Source: a virus | Reading direction: 5' to 3' (one strand) | IMG/VR virus record: IMGVR_UViG_3300012920_000049 | Location: 1 to 55,551 of that record | Length of the DNA stretch: 55,551 nt | Shown: piece by piece, positions 8,392-16,492 of the stretch | How the letters are laid out: every line of letters begins with the position of its first letter | Position numbering within the stretch: position 1 is the first letter of the stretch | Position numbers and translations under genes: made by a program | Notes under the pieces: generated by a model | Told to the model about the DNA's origin: nothing | Databases searched by the model: none | The model's input: only the letters and a program-made list of their open reading frames with translations

Positions 8392-9594
8392 TTATTTCAT
8401 GTCTACTATACCTTTATCGTTGAAGTTATGTGCAACAACTCCATCAGTATAGAAATTACCTGATTTTAATATATGGTATACTTCAACTTCTTCACCAGTA
8501 TCAATGATATCTTTTAGAACTGCAGAACCCCAAACTGATTGAAGTTTATCACCAACTTTTAGGTTGACTTCATTTAATTCTTCACCATAAAGTTTTGCAG
8601 TATTTTCAAAATTAGAGTGATTCTCTTTCCAATATTCAGTATCTACAACACCCCATGTTCCGTCTACTAGTTTGAATGGGTGGTCTTTTGTTGTTCCTAA
8701 TTCTGCAACTGTATCTCCGTTCTCATTTGCAATAACGAGGTTAACCACTTTAGTAGGTCTTGGTGACATAAGTTTTTCAACTTCAACAATTTCTTGACCT
8801 TGTTCTGTCCATCTCTTAATTTTGTCACCCAATACAATTGACTCAATTGGTTTAGTTGTTCCGTCATGCATAAGAATAGGTGTTCCAGCGACGAAGCAAC
8901 CACCACCTCCACCTCCACCTGAGGGGCCGTAGAAGTAAGAAACTGGTGTTCTGTTAGAATATGTGAACGGGTTCCTTGCTGAAACTGGTTGTCTTGCATT
9001 AGCAATATAAGGCACACGATATGTAAATGGTGACCTATATGCTACTGGTTGTCTTGCATTAGCAATATAAGGCACACGATATGTGAAAGGTGACCTAAAT
9101 GCTACTGGTTGTTGAATGTTCGCAGGATACCTTGCGTCATAAGTGAAAGGTGACTGTTTATTACTAGGTGACTGAGCATTCGCAGGATACCTTGCATCAT
9201 ACGTAAATGGGTTTTGTGCATCTCTAATATTAGGTTGTTGTGCATTTACTGGATTCTGATATGTAAATGGTGTTTGTGCATTCCTAATGTTAGGTTCTTG
9301 TGCATTTACTGGGTTTCTATATGTAAATGGTGACCTATGTTGATACTCAGAAGGTTGTCTTGCATCTGCAATATAAGGTTGTTGACCATTTGCAATATAT
9401 GGTGTTTGACTGTTTGCAATATAAGGATATGGAACTTGTGTAAGTTCTTGACCTGAAGCATTATTCCACCCTGAAGGTGTTTTAACATAGATTTGGTCAA
9501 CTGCACTCCATGTAGAGGAACCAGTTTTAACCCATGCACCTTGGGTGGCATTCCAACCTGAAGGTGTCTTGACTGATTGATTTCCTGATGCCAT
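8392..9594 (-). CDS. PYIAN/NAQ-repeat structural protein with C-terminal Hint (intein-like) domain
   Basis: A 400-residue protein. Residues 1-50 contain two 'VKTPSGWN' units. Residues ~55-220 are degenerate repeats such as 'RSPFTYR', 'PYIANARQP' and 'NPVNAQ'. A run of seven glycines leads to C233 in 'CFVAGTPILMHDG', the start of a Hint domain, which has a 'TKDHPFKL' block-B-like histidine and ends 'VVAHN' at residue 390. The residue after the terminal Asn is Phe, not C/S/T, so splicing is unlikely and self-cleavage (BIL-like) is the better guess. Probably a fibre or tail-tip adhesin. Confidence 0.75.
   Translation of the reverse strand: MASGNQSVKTPSGWNATQGAWVKTGSSTWSAVDQIYVKTPSGWNNASGQELTQVPYPYIANSQTPYIANGQQPYIADARQPSEYQHRSPFTYRNPVNAQEPNIRNAQTPFTYQNPVNAQQPNIRDAQNPFTYDARYPANAQSPSNKQSPFTYDARYPANIQQPVAFRSPFTYRVPYIANARQPVAYRSPFTYRVPYIANARQPVSARNPFTYSNRTPVSYFYGPSGGGGGGGCFVAGTPILMHDGTTKPIESIVLGDKIKRWTEQGQEIVEVEKLMSPRPTKVVNLVIANENGDTVAELGTTKDHPFKLVDGTWGVVDTEYWKENHSNFENTAKLYGEELNEVNLKVGDKLQSVWGSAVLKDIIDTGEEVEVYHILKSGNFYTDGVVAHNFNDKGIVDMK
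8984..9103. repeat. Two tandem 60-bp repeats within the PYIAN-repeat gene
   Basis: Units 8984-9043 and 9044-9103 are nearly identical (only a few mismatches near the end of each unit) and each encodes 20 residues containing 'VPYIANARQP' and 'RSPFTY'. Related but more diverged units continue to about 9430 and in the next gene. Confidence 0.85.
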
Positions 9595-9602
9595 GTCTTA
9601 TA

Positions 9603-10175
9603 TTATCCTGTTATTGGTGACCCAGGCCACTGTTGTGATACTACTCCGTCCCACCTTGCTTCAGGAGTTCTTCCCTGAGTTGCATATGTAGCAGGTTGTC
9701 TATTACTATATGTAAATGGTTGTCTATTACTATATGTAAATGGTGTCTGAGCATTTCTTATATTAGGTTCTTGTGCATTCACTGGATTTTGGTAAGTAAA
9801 CGGACTTCTATGTTGATACGTAGAAGGTTGTCTTGCATTACTTGGGTTTCTATAAGTGAATGGTGACCTATAGTTATATGTAAAAGGTTGTCTTGCATTT
9901 GCAATGTATGGAACCCTATATGTAAATGGGTTTCTGTAAATTACTGGTTGTCTTGCGTTTGCAATATATGGAACTCTATAGGTAAATGGTGACCTATATG
10001 TCACTGGTTGTTGAGCATTTGCTGGATACCTTGCATTATACGTAAAAGGTGACTGATATGTCACGGGTTGTTGTGCATTTGCTGGATACCTTGCACTATA
10101 TGTAAATGGACTTTGGAAAGTGTAAGGCTGTTGAGCACTTGCAATATAAGGTTGTTGTGTTTGTCCAATAGGCAT
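9603..10175 (-). CDS. PYIAN/NAQ-repeat structural protein
   Basis: A 190-residue protein built almost entirely of the repeat found in the neighbouring gene: 'QPYIASAQQPYTFQSPFTY', 'ARYPANAQQPVTY', 'RVPYIANARQP', 'NPVNAQEPNIRNAQTP'. It ends 'VSQQWPGSPITG'. It probably forms an extended rod or flexible stalk. The Q/P/Y/A/N bias and 20-residue periodicity suggest unequal recombination with the downstream gene. It is preceded by a late promoter (10203-10210) and an AGGA Shine-Dalgarno. Confidence 0.7.
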   Translation of the reverse strand: MPIGQTQQPYIASAQQPYTFQSPFTYSARYPANAQQPVTYQSPFTYNARYPANAQQPVTYRSPFTYRVPYIANARQPVIYRNPFTYRVPYIANARQPFTYNYRSPFTYRNPSNARQPSTYQHRSPFTYQNPVNAQEPNIRNAQTPFTYSNRQPFTYSNRQPATYATQGRTPEARWDGVVSQQWPGSPITG

Positions 10176-10202
10176 CTAGTTATTTCCTGTTAAAAGTTCT
10201 CA

Positions 10203-10210
10203 TATTTATA
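10203..10210 (-). promoter_or_regulatory. T4-type late promoter -10 box
   Basis: Exact TATAAATA on the minus strand, 27 nt before the ATG at 10175. It lies directly after the terminator-like stem at the end of the upstream fibre gene. Confidence 0.75.
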
Positions 10211-10212
10211 AA

Positions 10213-10245
10213 GATTCTAAACCCCTATATTAGGAGTAAAGAATC
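10213..10245 (-). terminator. Imperfect terminator-like hairpin at the fibre gene end
   Basis: Minus strand: GATTCT (10240-10245) pairs with AGAATC (10213-10218), with inner ACTCC/GGGGT pairing across a T-T internal loop, followed by TTTAT. The stem overlaps the stop codon at 10230-10232. The T-run is short, so termination may be weak. Confidence 0.4.
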
Positions 10246-11897
10246 CACAAATCACCAACCGCACCATCTGAACTACCTGGCGCAGAGGTTGATTGGTATA
10301 CATTTCTAGCAGTTCCACCACTGTTTGTTGCATTGGTGATAGTAATTGCACCTGAAGCAACAGTTCCTACGGAAATATTATCTCCACTCTCGTATTTTGT
10401 ATCAAGAGCAGTTTGCAATCCGTCTACATTTGCAATTGTATGGTTATGTGAATCGTCTGCAATAGTGACCGAAATCGTTGCAGTGTCACCAGCACTTTGG
10501 AAAGTTGCACTACCTGAAGCATCACCTGAAAGTCCAACTGTCACTGCACTTGAGAGTGAACCAGCAGAACCACTTGTATTTCCAGTGACGTTTCCAGTTA
10601 GGTTTCCTTCAAAAGTTCCAGCAACAAAAGTTTCTGAACCTACAGTCCATTTGTCATTTGTTTCGTCCCAAAGAAGTGTCTTAGCAGAAGAACCACCTCT
10701 AGTGATACTAATACCTGAATCTTCTGTTGGTGAACCTGAAGTGAAATTACTGTTTAATGCAATTACGTTATCTGCAAGTGAAATAGTTTCTGAGTTTACA
10801 GTCGTTGTAGTTCCTGAAACTGTTAAGTCACCTGTAATTGCAACATTGTCATTTAATGTGACATTACCTGAACCATTACCACTTAATACTAAGTTAGTGT
10901 CTGTTTGTCTTGATGCAATTTGGTCAACTGTTATGTTGTTTCCGAAAGATATTGCATTTCCAGCACTGTTAGTAATGTTTTGTCCGTCTTCGATTTGAAG
11001 TGTTCCTTTAATTTGGATAACACCTGTTCCTGTTGGGTCAAGTTCTACGTCACCTGAACCACCTGTTTGAACAGAAACATTTTGGTTATCGTCTGCAGAA
11101 ACAACGATTGTTCCTGAGTTATCTTCAACCACTTTCTGACCATTAACATATAATGAACCTGGCCCGATATACACGTCCTTCCACATCTTGGAAGATGAAC
11201 CTAAGTCGTATGTGTTATCAGCACTTGGTATGATATGACCAGCATATGTTCCACCACTTAAGTATGATAGAACTCTTGCATCAGTATAATATAAATTTCC
11301 ATTTTCTGCTAAATCACCAGTGTCTAAAGTGACTGAACCACCCAATGCAGTTGCATTTGAGTTGATTGTGATTGAACTATTTGCAAGTTTATCATTTGCA
11401 ATTGAACCTGCTAATTGAGCATTTGTAATAGTTCCTGATAGACTTGAAGTTGGATAGTTTGTTGCATCTGTTAAATCAAAAGCAGGTGTTGCGTCTGATT
11501 CACCTAGATTTAATGTAATTCCACCATAGTTAACTGAAGAGGCACCTAACATTGAGTTTGTGATACCACTTGCTTTTACTCTTAGTGCATCTGAATTGAT
11601 TTCGATTGAACTATCGTCTACACCAACTGCAAGTGTCACATCACCTGATGAACCACCACCTGTTAAACCATCTCCAGCAGTGACTCCAGTCACGTCACCT
11701 TGCTGTCCTGTAATTGTTAAAGTTCCCGCAGAATCATCATATGATAATGAGATTCCTGTTCCCGCAGTCAAGAGGGTATTGACTCTATCGTCAATCGAAT
11801 CAGTTATGGAAGTCCCTGTAAGTCTTCCTGAACTGTCTATAACCTCTGTTGTCCCGACTGTAAGACCATTCTTGATTATAAAGTTCTTAGCTGTCAT
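10230..11897 (-). CDS. Tail fibre-like protein (555 aa)
   Basis: A T/S/G/N-rich 555-residue fibre protein. Its N-terminus 'KNGLTVGTTEVIDSSGRL' is paralogous to that of the next gene upstream (11897-12157). Inside are repetitive beta-helix-like segments ('GNLTGNVTGNTSGS') and the 'LTVSGTTTTVNSETISLADN' block shared with other fibres here. The C-terminus 'GAVGDLWILYS' resembles that of the 405-residue fibre ('VEGHLWFVI'). The start overlaps the upstream stop by 1 nt. Likely a distal or side fibre; receptor unknown. Confidence 0.75.
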   Translation of the reverse strand: MTAKNFIIKNGLTVGTTEVIDSSGRLTGTSITDSIDDRVNTLLTAGTGISLSYDDSAGTLTITGQQGDVTGVTAGDGLTGGGSSGDVTLAVGVDDSSIEINSDALRVKASGITNSMLGASSVNYGGITLNLGESDATPAFDLTDATNYPTSSLSGTITNAQLAGSIANDKLANSSITINSNATALGGSVTLDTGDLAENGNLYYTDARVLSYLSGGTYAGHIIPSADNTYDLGSSSKMWKDVYIGPGSLYVNGQKVVEDNSGTIVVSADDNQNVSVQTGGSGDVELDPTGTGVIQIKGTLQIEDGQNITNSAGNAISFGNNITVDQIASRQTDTNLVLSGNGSGNVTLNDNVAITGDLTVSGTTTTVNSETISLADNVIALNSNFTSGSPTEDSGISITRGGSSAKTLLWDETNDKWTVGSETFVAGTFEGNLTGNVTGNTSGSAGSLSSAVTVGLSGDASGSATFQSAGDTATISVTIADDSHNHTIANVDGLQTALDTKYESGDNISVGTVASGAITITNATNSGGTARNVYQSTSAPGSSDGAVGDLWILYS

Positions 11898-12157
11898 TAA
11901 AATGTTCCCCCATCTACTTGTGGTAATGAAAATTCACCCGAAGATGAATTATAACTTAAATTTGATTCTCCACTTGCAAGTGATATAGCACCTCTTGCAA
12001 GGGTGTTAGAAAAGTATCTATTCGTTGACCCTTCTGTTAGGTTGTCAGTATCTAGTAATGAAAGTGCTGAAGAAGCAAGTTTACCCGCACTTGATATGAC
12101 TTCGGTTGTTCCTACAGTCAATCCATACTCAATTACAAACGTATTTTGTGTTGCCAT
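11897..12157 (-). CDS. Small fibre-like protein ending DGGTF
   Basis: An 86-residue protein starting 'FVIEYGLTVGTTEVISSAGKL', which matches the N-terminus of the 555-residue fibre encoded immediately downstream, and ending 'LPQVDGGTF'. It looks like a fibre head plus tip with the shaft missing, so it could be a remnant of a duplication or a cap protein. It has a GAGGA Shine-Dalgarno and a CCTAAATA late-like box 36 nt upstream. Confidence 0.65.
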   Translation of the reverse strand: MATQNTFVIEYGLTVGTTEVISSAGKLASSALSLLDTDNLTEGSTNRYFSNTLARGAISLASGESNLSYNSSSGEFSLPQVDGGTF

Positions 12158-12260
12158 TTAGAAAAGTCCTCTTTTACTTTGATTTTACCCTAGTATTTAG
12201 GAACTAGAGTCCTTTAAGATTTAGATAATCTTGGTTTATTTTAAAAAAAGACAAAAAAAA
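12158..12260 (-). promoter_or_regulatory. Intergenic control region with CCTAAATA late-like box
   Basis: A 103-nt non-coding gap. The minus strand has a 6-bp hairpin (AAGATT/AATCTT, about 12219-12235), a late-like CCTAAATA at 12194-12201, and two T-runs just downstream of the preceding gene's stop that could contribute to termination. Confidence 0.45.
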
Positions 12261-13094
12261 TTATACGGAATGGTCGATTCTTTTGAACTTATATACTGTT
12301 GAATTGGTTGTTGCACTTGCAACTCTCAATCTCAAGTTTCCACTATTAATATCTACTGTAAATGTTCCCAATTCACTTGAACCACCTTGCAATACTGTTC
12401 CAAATTGTGTTATACTAGCACTGGTTCCGTCATGAATTACATGACATTCTGTTATTTGATACACACCACTAGTAGAATCTGATATTGTTATTGAATATTT
12501 TGCACCTCTGTATGATGCAATTGCAATACTATCTAAATTTGTTATACTTGTTGAAGTTGTTGTGACTGTTCCCGACTCTAATCCACCACTTGCATCTGCA
12601 AAAGATAATGTTCCACTACCATTCGTTGTAAGAACTTGTCCGTTTGTTCCGTCTGAGGTAGGATAGGTGATAGAAGACCCTGTAAGACTGTTGGTTGCAG
12701 TCAAAGTCGTAGCTGTTAAGTCACCTACCTGTATATCTGCAAGTGAATAACCTGAACCACTAGTATTAACTGTAGTTGTTGGTTCTACTTCTAGTCCGTC
12801 AAATAATTTCCAAGTTGAATCTGTTGCATCTCTGAATAATCCAGTGTATTCTGAGGCTCCGTCACCCAATCCGTCATCATAATTTCCGTAAATACCTATA
12901 TCAAGTGTATCTGAACTAGTATTTTGGTTTGCAAGTTCCAGCATCGAGTCTTCCACTGAAGTTGTAGTGGAATTAACTGTTGTGGTTGTGCCATTTACAG
13001 TTAGATTACCTGATACAGTTATATTTCCGTCTACTTGTAAGTCTGCATCAGTTTTTAAACCTAAATCTGCAATGAATTTCGAATTGGTTGCCAT
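12261..13094 (-). CDS. Tail fibre-like protein with C-terminal adhesin-type domain
   Basis: A 277-residue fibre protein. Residues ~20-50 carry the 'NLTVNGTTTTVNSTTTSVED' block common to marine T4-like fibres. The middle has 'LTTNGSGTLSFADASGG'. The last ~95 residues ('SYRGAKYSITISD', 'HVIHDGTSASITQFG', 'NSTVYKFKRID') are homologous to the complete 136-residue protein encoded just upstream and to two copies in the gene before it. The gene starts a new transcription unit after a strong terminator. Confidence 0.75.
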   Translation of the reverse strand: MATNSKFIADLGLKTDADLQVDGNITVSGNLTVNGTTTTVNSTTTSVEDSMLELANQNTSSDTLDIGIYGNYDDGLGDGASEYTGLFRDATDSTWKLFDGLEVEPTTTVNTSGSGYSLADIQVGDLTATTLTATNSLTGSSITYPTSDGTNGQVLTTNGSGTLSFADASGGLESGTVTTTSTSITNLDSIAIASYRGAKYSITISDSTSGVYQITECHVIHDGTSASITQFGTVLQGGSSELGTFTVDINSGNLRLRVASATTNSTVYKFKRIDHSV

Positions 13095-13121
13095 AAAAAA
13101 CTCGTTTAAATTGTCTAAATC

Positions 13122-13129
13122 TATTTATG
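13122..13129 (-). promoter_or_regulatory. Late promoter-like box CATAAATA
   Basis: Minus-strand CATAAATA 27 nt upstream of the ATG at 13094, the same spacing as the exact TATAAATA at 10203-10210. It lies just after the terminator at 13144-13180. Confidence 0.6.
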
Positions 13130-13143
13130 GTTTTTTTCAGGCT

Positions 13144-13180
13144 AAAAAAAGAGGGTTCCGAAGAACCCCCTTAGTTTTTT
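13144..13180. terminator. Bidirectional rho-independent terminator with TTCG loop
   Basis: Stem gggttc (13153-13158) and gaaccc (13163-13168) closes a CGAA loop, which reads as TTCG on the minus strand. Seven T residues follow on the minus strand and six follow on the plus strand. It ends the fibre unit 13191-16343. Confidence 0.85.
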
Positions 13181-13190
13181 AAATTAGATG

Positions 13191-13601
13191 TTAAGCGTCT
13201 ACCACTGTTCTATCAAATTTGACGATTGTGCTATTAGCACTAGCAGGTGTTATTAACAACCTTACATTGTCACCATTAATATCTGCATCGAATGTTGCGA
13301 GATTGGTATCTTTCAATGTTCCATATGAAGTCATAGTCACTGCAGAACCATCGTGGACTAACATAATTTCGGTTGAGTGGAAGTTTGTTCCCTCGTCCAT
13401 TGCAATAACGTATCTTGCAGCTCTGAAACTTGCATGTGCAAAAGTATCGAGTGCAACTTGAGTTGTTGCAGTATATGTTGTTCCACCAGTCTTTTTATTC
13501 TTAGACTGTATGGCTTTACTTGTCACTATTTCGTCATTATCAACATCAAAAGTGATAGCACGGATTAACTCAGCAATTTTAAAAGCATTTGTCTTAGGCA
13601 T
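13191..13601 (-). CDS. Small adhesin-type fibre protein (136 aa)
   Basis: A 136-residue protein. After a ~35-residue N-terminal piece, the rest is a single copy of the ~90-residue domain found twice in the upstream gene and once in the downstream gene: 'FRAARYVIAMDEG', 'IMLVHDGSAVTMTSYG', 'DADINGDNVRLLITP', 'STIVKF'. Probably a trimeric receptor-binding or decoration unit. It has an AGGAG Shine-Dalgarno, and a terminator follows. Confidence 0.7.
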   Translation of the reverse strand: MPKTNAFKIAELIRAITFDVDNDEIVTSKAIQSKNKKTGGTTYTATTQVALDTFAHASFRAARYVIAMDEGTNFHSTEIMLVHDGSAVTMTSYGTLKDTNLATFDADINGDNVRLLITPASANSTIVKFDRTVVDA

Positions 13602-13611
13602 GTCTTATCTC

Positions 13612-14733
13612 CTATAATGTTGTTTTCTTAACTGAAACAGTTGTGTTAGTATTAGCAGGTGTAATCAGAATTCTTTGTGAACTTCCTGACACGTCTGCGT
13701 CCAATGTAAACAATGAAGCATTAGTGAACACGTCACCAAACTGGACGAAGTATGCGTCCGAACCATCGTTTGTTAAAGTCACTTCTGCATAGTGTGAACC
13801 CGCAGTAGCATGAGTTGCTACTAATTCAAACTTAACTCCCTTAATTCCTGTTGAAACACTAGCTAACACTTGGTCTGCTGTTGTAGCAGAGAATGTTGTA
13901 GAGTTTCCAGCAGCTGGAAGTTTAATATATGAACTGGATACACTTGTATTAGTATTTGTTGGAGTGATTAACAATCTCATATCTGAACCACTAATATCAG
14001 TTGCAAGACTGAATAGACTTGAACCTGTAAATGTGTCTGCAAATTGTGAGATATAAGAATCACTTCCGTCATTTACTACTACGACTTCTGCAAAGTGAGC
14101 TCCTGCTGTAGAGTGGGTTGCAACCAAGTTGACTTTAATCGCTTTGTTTGCAACGGGAACCGACAATAATGCTTGGTCTGCATTTGTTGTTGTCAAGTCA
14201 GAACTTCCTGTAGAAGCACTTGTTGACGCAGAACCAGGCGTTCTAATTACAACTACGTCACCACTTACTGCATTTGCTTGTAATGTGATTGTAGAAGTAT
14301 TAGTTGTTGCGTAGTCGGCACCTCCGTCTACTAATAAAACACCATTTAGGTATACTTGTTCTTCACCAATCGAATAGGACAATGTTTGTCCGTCATCGTC
14401 ATTTCCTGAGAAAATTGTTTGGTTAGAAGATACAGTGTAAGTGAATACATTATCTGATGAAGACGATGAGTCTGCAAAAGAAAGTGTTCCACTTCCGTCT
14501 GTTTGTAATACTTGTCCTGATGTTCCATCTGAAGTTGGAAATGTAATAGCATCATTAATTGTCAAAGAGGCGGGGACTGACCCTACCTCGACAACGGCAG
14601 CCGAACCATCATTCTTCTCAGTATAAAACCTACCATGGTAAGTATTGACTGCTAATTCACCAAGAACTAGGTCACTTACGCCTGGGGTTGCATTCTGAGT
14701 AGAACTCTTTTTAAATGTAATTACAGTTGCCAT
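13612..14733 (-). CDS. Tail fibre-like protein with internal domain duplication
   Basis: A 373-residue protein. The N-terminus 'VITFKKSSTQNATPGVSDL' is paralogous to that of the next upstream fibre. A central 'FTYSVSSNQTIFSGNDDDGQ'-type segment resembles one in the 405-residue fibre. The C-terminal half contains two tandem ~90-residue copies of one domain ('KVNLVATHSTAGAHFAEV' and 'KFELVATHATAGSHYAEV', each followed by NDGSD and RLLITP/RILITP). Likely a receptor-binding fibre. Confidence 0.75.
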   Translation of the reverse strand: MATVITFKKSSTQNATPGVSDLVLGELAVNTYHGRFYTEKNDGSAAVVEVGSVPASLTINDAITFPTSDGTSGQVLQTDGSGTLSFADSSSSSDNVFTYTVSSNQTIFSGNDDDGQTLSYSIGEEQVYLNGVLLVDGGADYATTNTSTITLQANAVSGDVVVIRTPGSASTSASTGSSDLTTTNADQALLSVPVANKAIKVNLVATHSTAGAHFAEVVVVNDGSDSYISQFADTFTGSSLFSLATDISGSDMRLLITPTNTNTSVSSSYIKLPAAGNSTTFSATTADQVLASVSTGIKGVKFELVATHATAGSHYAEVTLTNDGSDAYFVQFGDVFTNASLFTLDADVSGSSQRILITPANTNTTVSVKKTTL

Positions 14734-14762
14734 TTGACTCTCCTATTATTGATTAACTATTA

Positions 14763-16343
14763 TTAAAATGTTCCACCATCAATAGCAGTAATTGCAACAT
14801 CACCTGAAGTGAGTGTGAAATTATCTGAGTCGAATGAAGCTATACCTTTTGTTGAAGTTGTTGCATCGTTAATTGCTACGTCACCACTAGTCACTGTAAA
14901 GTAAGAAGCGGAGAATGAAGCAATACCCTTGTTAGAGTCTGTTGCATCTTCAGCTGAAAGGGTTATACTTCCGTCTGCATTTGTGACATCAATACCTTCA
15001 CCAGCAGTAAGTGTTCCAAGTGCCATGTCACCATTAGTTCCATGACCGATTAGAATCTGACCTGCTGTAGGAGCTGACCCGTCAATTGATGTGATTGAAC
15101 CCGAAAGTGCTAATCCACCAAATTTAACATTACCAGCTGTTCCTGAGAAAGTTGAAGATGAATCAGTTGCATCAGGTATAAATGTAAATGCAGCGTCGGT
15201 ATCATCGTATCCGAAGAAACCTACTTTTGCACCACCTGAGTTATACTTAAATTTCAAACCTCTATCAAGGTTATCATCTGAACCATCGTCACCGATTTCA
15301 AACACTGGGTCAGCAACTGAAGTAGTTGTTGAGTTTACAGTTGTAGTAGTTCCGTTAACTGTTAAGTTTCCTGTCACAACAACGTTTCCTGAAGCAGTCA
15401 TTGTCGCTGCAGTAATATCGTCTGATTGTAATTGACCTGAAACAACTAAGTTATTTGTGACTGTTAAGTCGTTTCCGACTGTCACGTCATTTGGTAAACC
15501 TACTGTTATAGTTTGTCCTGAAGCAGAAGTTTCAATCTCGTTAGATGTTCCAGCGATTGTTAAACTTTGTGAATCTAAGTCGACTGCACCTGTTCCACTG
15601 TCACCAGCTACGTCTAGGTCTTCTGCAGTCACTTTTGATTCAATAAGGTCTTGAACCGCTGCAGCTGTCAAGACTGAGGTGTCATTATCACCGAATCCAT
15701 TTACACCAGCTAATTCAGCTGATGTTTGAACCATTGCACCATCTAACATTGAGAATTCTACTGCACCAGCAGAAATTGTCACCGCACCACTTGATGCAAG
15801 TGAAATATCACCACTGATTGCTACGTTGTCAAACGAATCTGACCCGTCATGAACAAGAATGTGTCCTGAAGCAGGGTTAGAAATGTCTGAGTCTGATGCA
15901 CCAGCAAGTGTTGAAGTAGTAGATAAGAAAGATAAGTTTCCTGACCCGTCTGTTCCTAATACTTGGTTTGCACTACCATCTGAAGAAGGCAGAACAAAGG
16001 ATACATTCGCTGCTAGTGTATCGGGAGCTTTCAATGCAACGGAGTTTGTTCCGTTGTCTGAATCTTCCATTAACTTTAATGAACCACCTGAGGTTGAACC
16101 ATTACCAACTAAAAAGTCGGAAGGTGTTGCAGAAGAACCTGCTAACATATCCGTATAATACTTACCACCAATAGCTTGTATTAAAGGAGTGCTGTTATCA
16201 GAATCTACTGATTCAATAAAAAGTTTTGCACTAGCACCTGAATTACTCCTATCTTGCACATAAGCTAATTCACCCTCAGCTAAGTCTGATACAGCTGGAG
16301 CGGCAGAGCCTGTGCTTCTTTTGATTTGAATAACTGTTGCCAT
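14763..16343 (-). CDS. Tail fibre-like protein ending DGGTF (526 aa)
   Basis: A 526-residue T/S/D-rich fibre with 'IQIKRSTGSAAPAVSDLAEG' at the N-terminus, the shared 'NLTVNGTTTTVNSTTTSVAD' block around residue 330, a 'KFKYNSGGAKVGFFGYDD' segment typical of marine T4-like fibres, two 'KGIASF' repeats near the end and a final 'TAIDGGTF'. It is preceded by a weak AGGAA Shine-Dalgarno and by an unusually long structured leader. Confidence 0.75.
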   Translation of the reverse strand: MATVIQIKRSTGSAAPAVSDLAEGELAYVQDRSNSGASAKLFIESVDSDNSTPLIQAIGGKYYTDMLAGSSATPSDFLVGNGSTSGGSLKLMEDSDNGTNSVALKAPDTLAANVSFVLPSSDGSANQVLGTDGSGNLSFLSTTSTLAGASDSDISNPASGHILVHDGSDSFDNVAISGDISLASSGAVTISAGAVEFSMLDGAMVQTSAELAGVNGFGDNDTSVLTAAAVQDLIESKVTAEDLDVAGDSGTGAVDLDSQSLTIAGTSNEIETSASGQTITVGLPNDVTVGNDLTVTNNLVVSGQLQSDDITAATMTASGNVVVTGNLTVNGTTTTVNSTTTSVADPVFEIGDDGSDDNLDRGLKFKYNSGGAKVGFFGYDDTDAAFTFIPDATDSSSTFSGTAGNVKFGGLALSGSITSIDGSAPTAGQILIGHGTNGDMALGTLTAGEGIDVTNADGSITLSAEDATDSNKGIASFSASYFTVTSGDVAINDATTSTKGIASFDSDNFTLTSGDVAITAIDGGTF

Positions 16344-16383
16344 TTTTCTATTCCTATAGTTTATGTAAAATTAATTAATTAAT

Positions 16384-16464
16384 TCTCGTTCACTATCCCG
16401 AGAGATTCATAATATAAAACTAATCCACTCACAATGTGGGTCGATACCTTCACTGGTCGGTATC
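16384..16464 (-). ncRNA. Candidate structured leader RNA: three hairpins exposing GUGA
   Basis: Between the late promoter at 16482-16489 and the fibre ATG at 16343, the minus-strand RNA can form GATACC/GGTATC (16443-16464), CCAC/GTGG (16425-16439) and TCTCG/CGAGA (16384-16403). The loops are GACCAGUGAA, AUUGUGA and GGAUAGUGAA, so all three present GUGA, and the outer two are 10 nt and end AGUGAA. No known RNA family was recognised. Confidence 0.45.
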
Positions 16465-16481
16465 CTTGATTTGTGTATATT

Positions 16482-16489
16482 TATTTATA
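16482..16489 (-). promoter_or_regulatory. T4-type late promoter -10 box for the fibre leader
   Basis: Exact TATAAATA on the minus strand. The next gene starts at 16343, leaving a leader of roughly 135 nt, much longer than other leaders in this window. Confidence 0.65.
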
Positions 16490-16492
16490 CGA

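Noticed and set aside
8392-8925. Functional intein in the PYIAN-repeat gene
   Set aside because: The residue after the terminal HN is Phe and only ten residues follow, so protein splicing is not expected; treated as a Hint/BIL-like domain.
8984-10130. Direct repeats considered as a CRISPR array
   Set aside because: Repeats are tandem 60-bp coding units without unique spacers and remain in frame through two genes.
10333-10998. Long plus-strand open frame (221 codons) opposite the 555-residue fibre gene
   Set aside because: It is the antisense shadow of T/S/G-rich coding sequence; there is no Shine-Dalgarno or promoter and the residues are low complexity.
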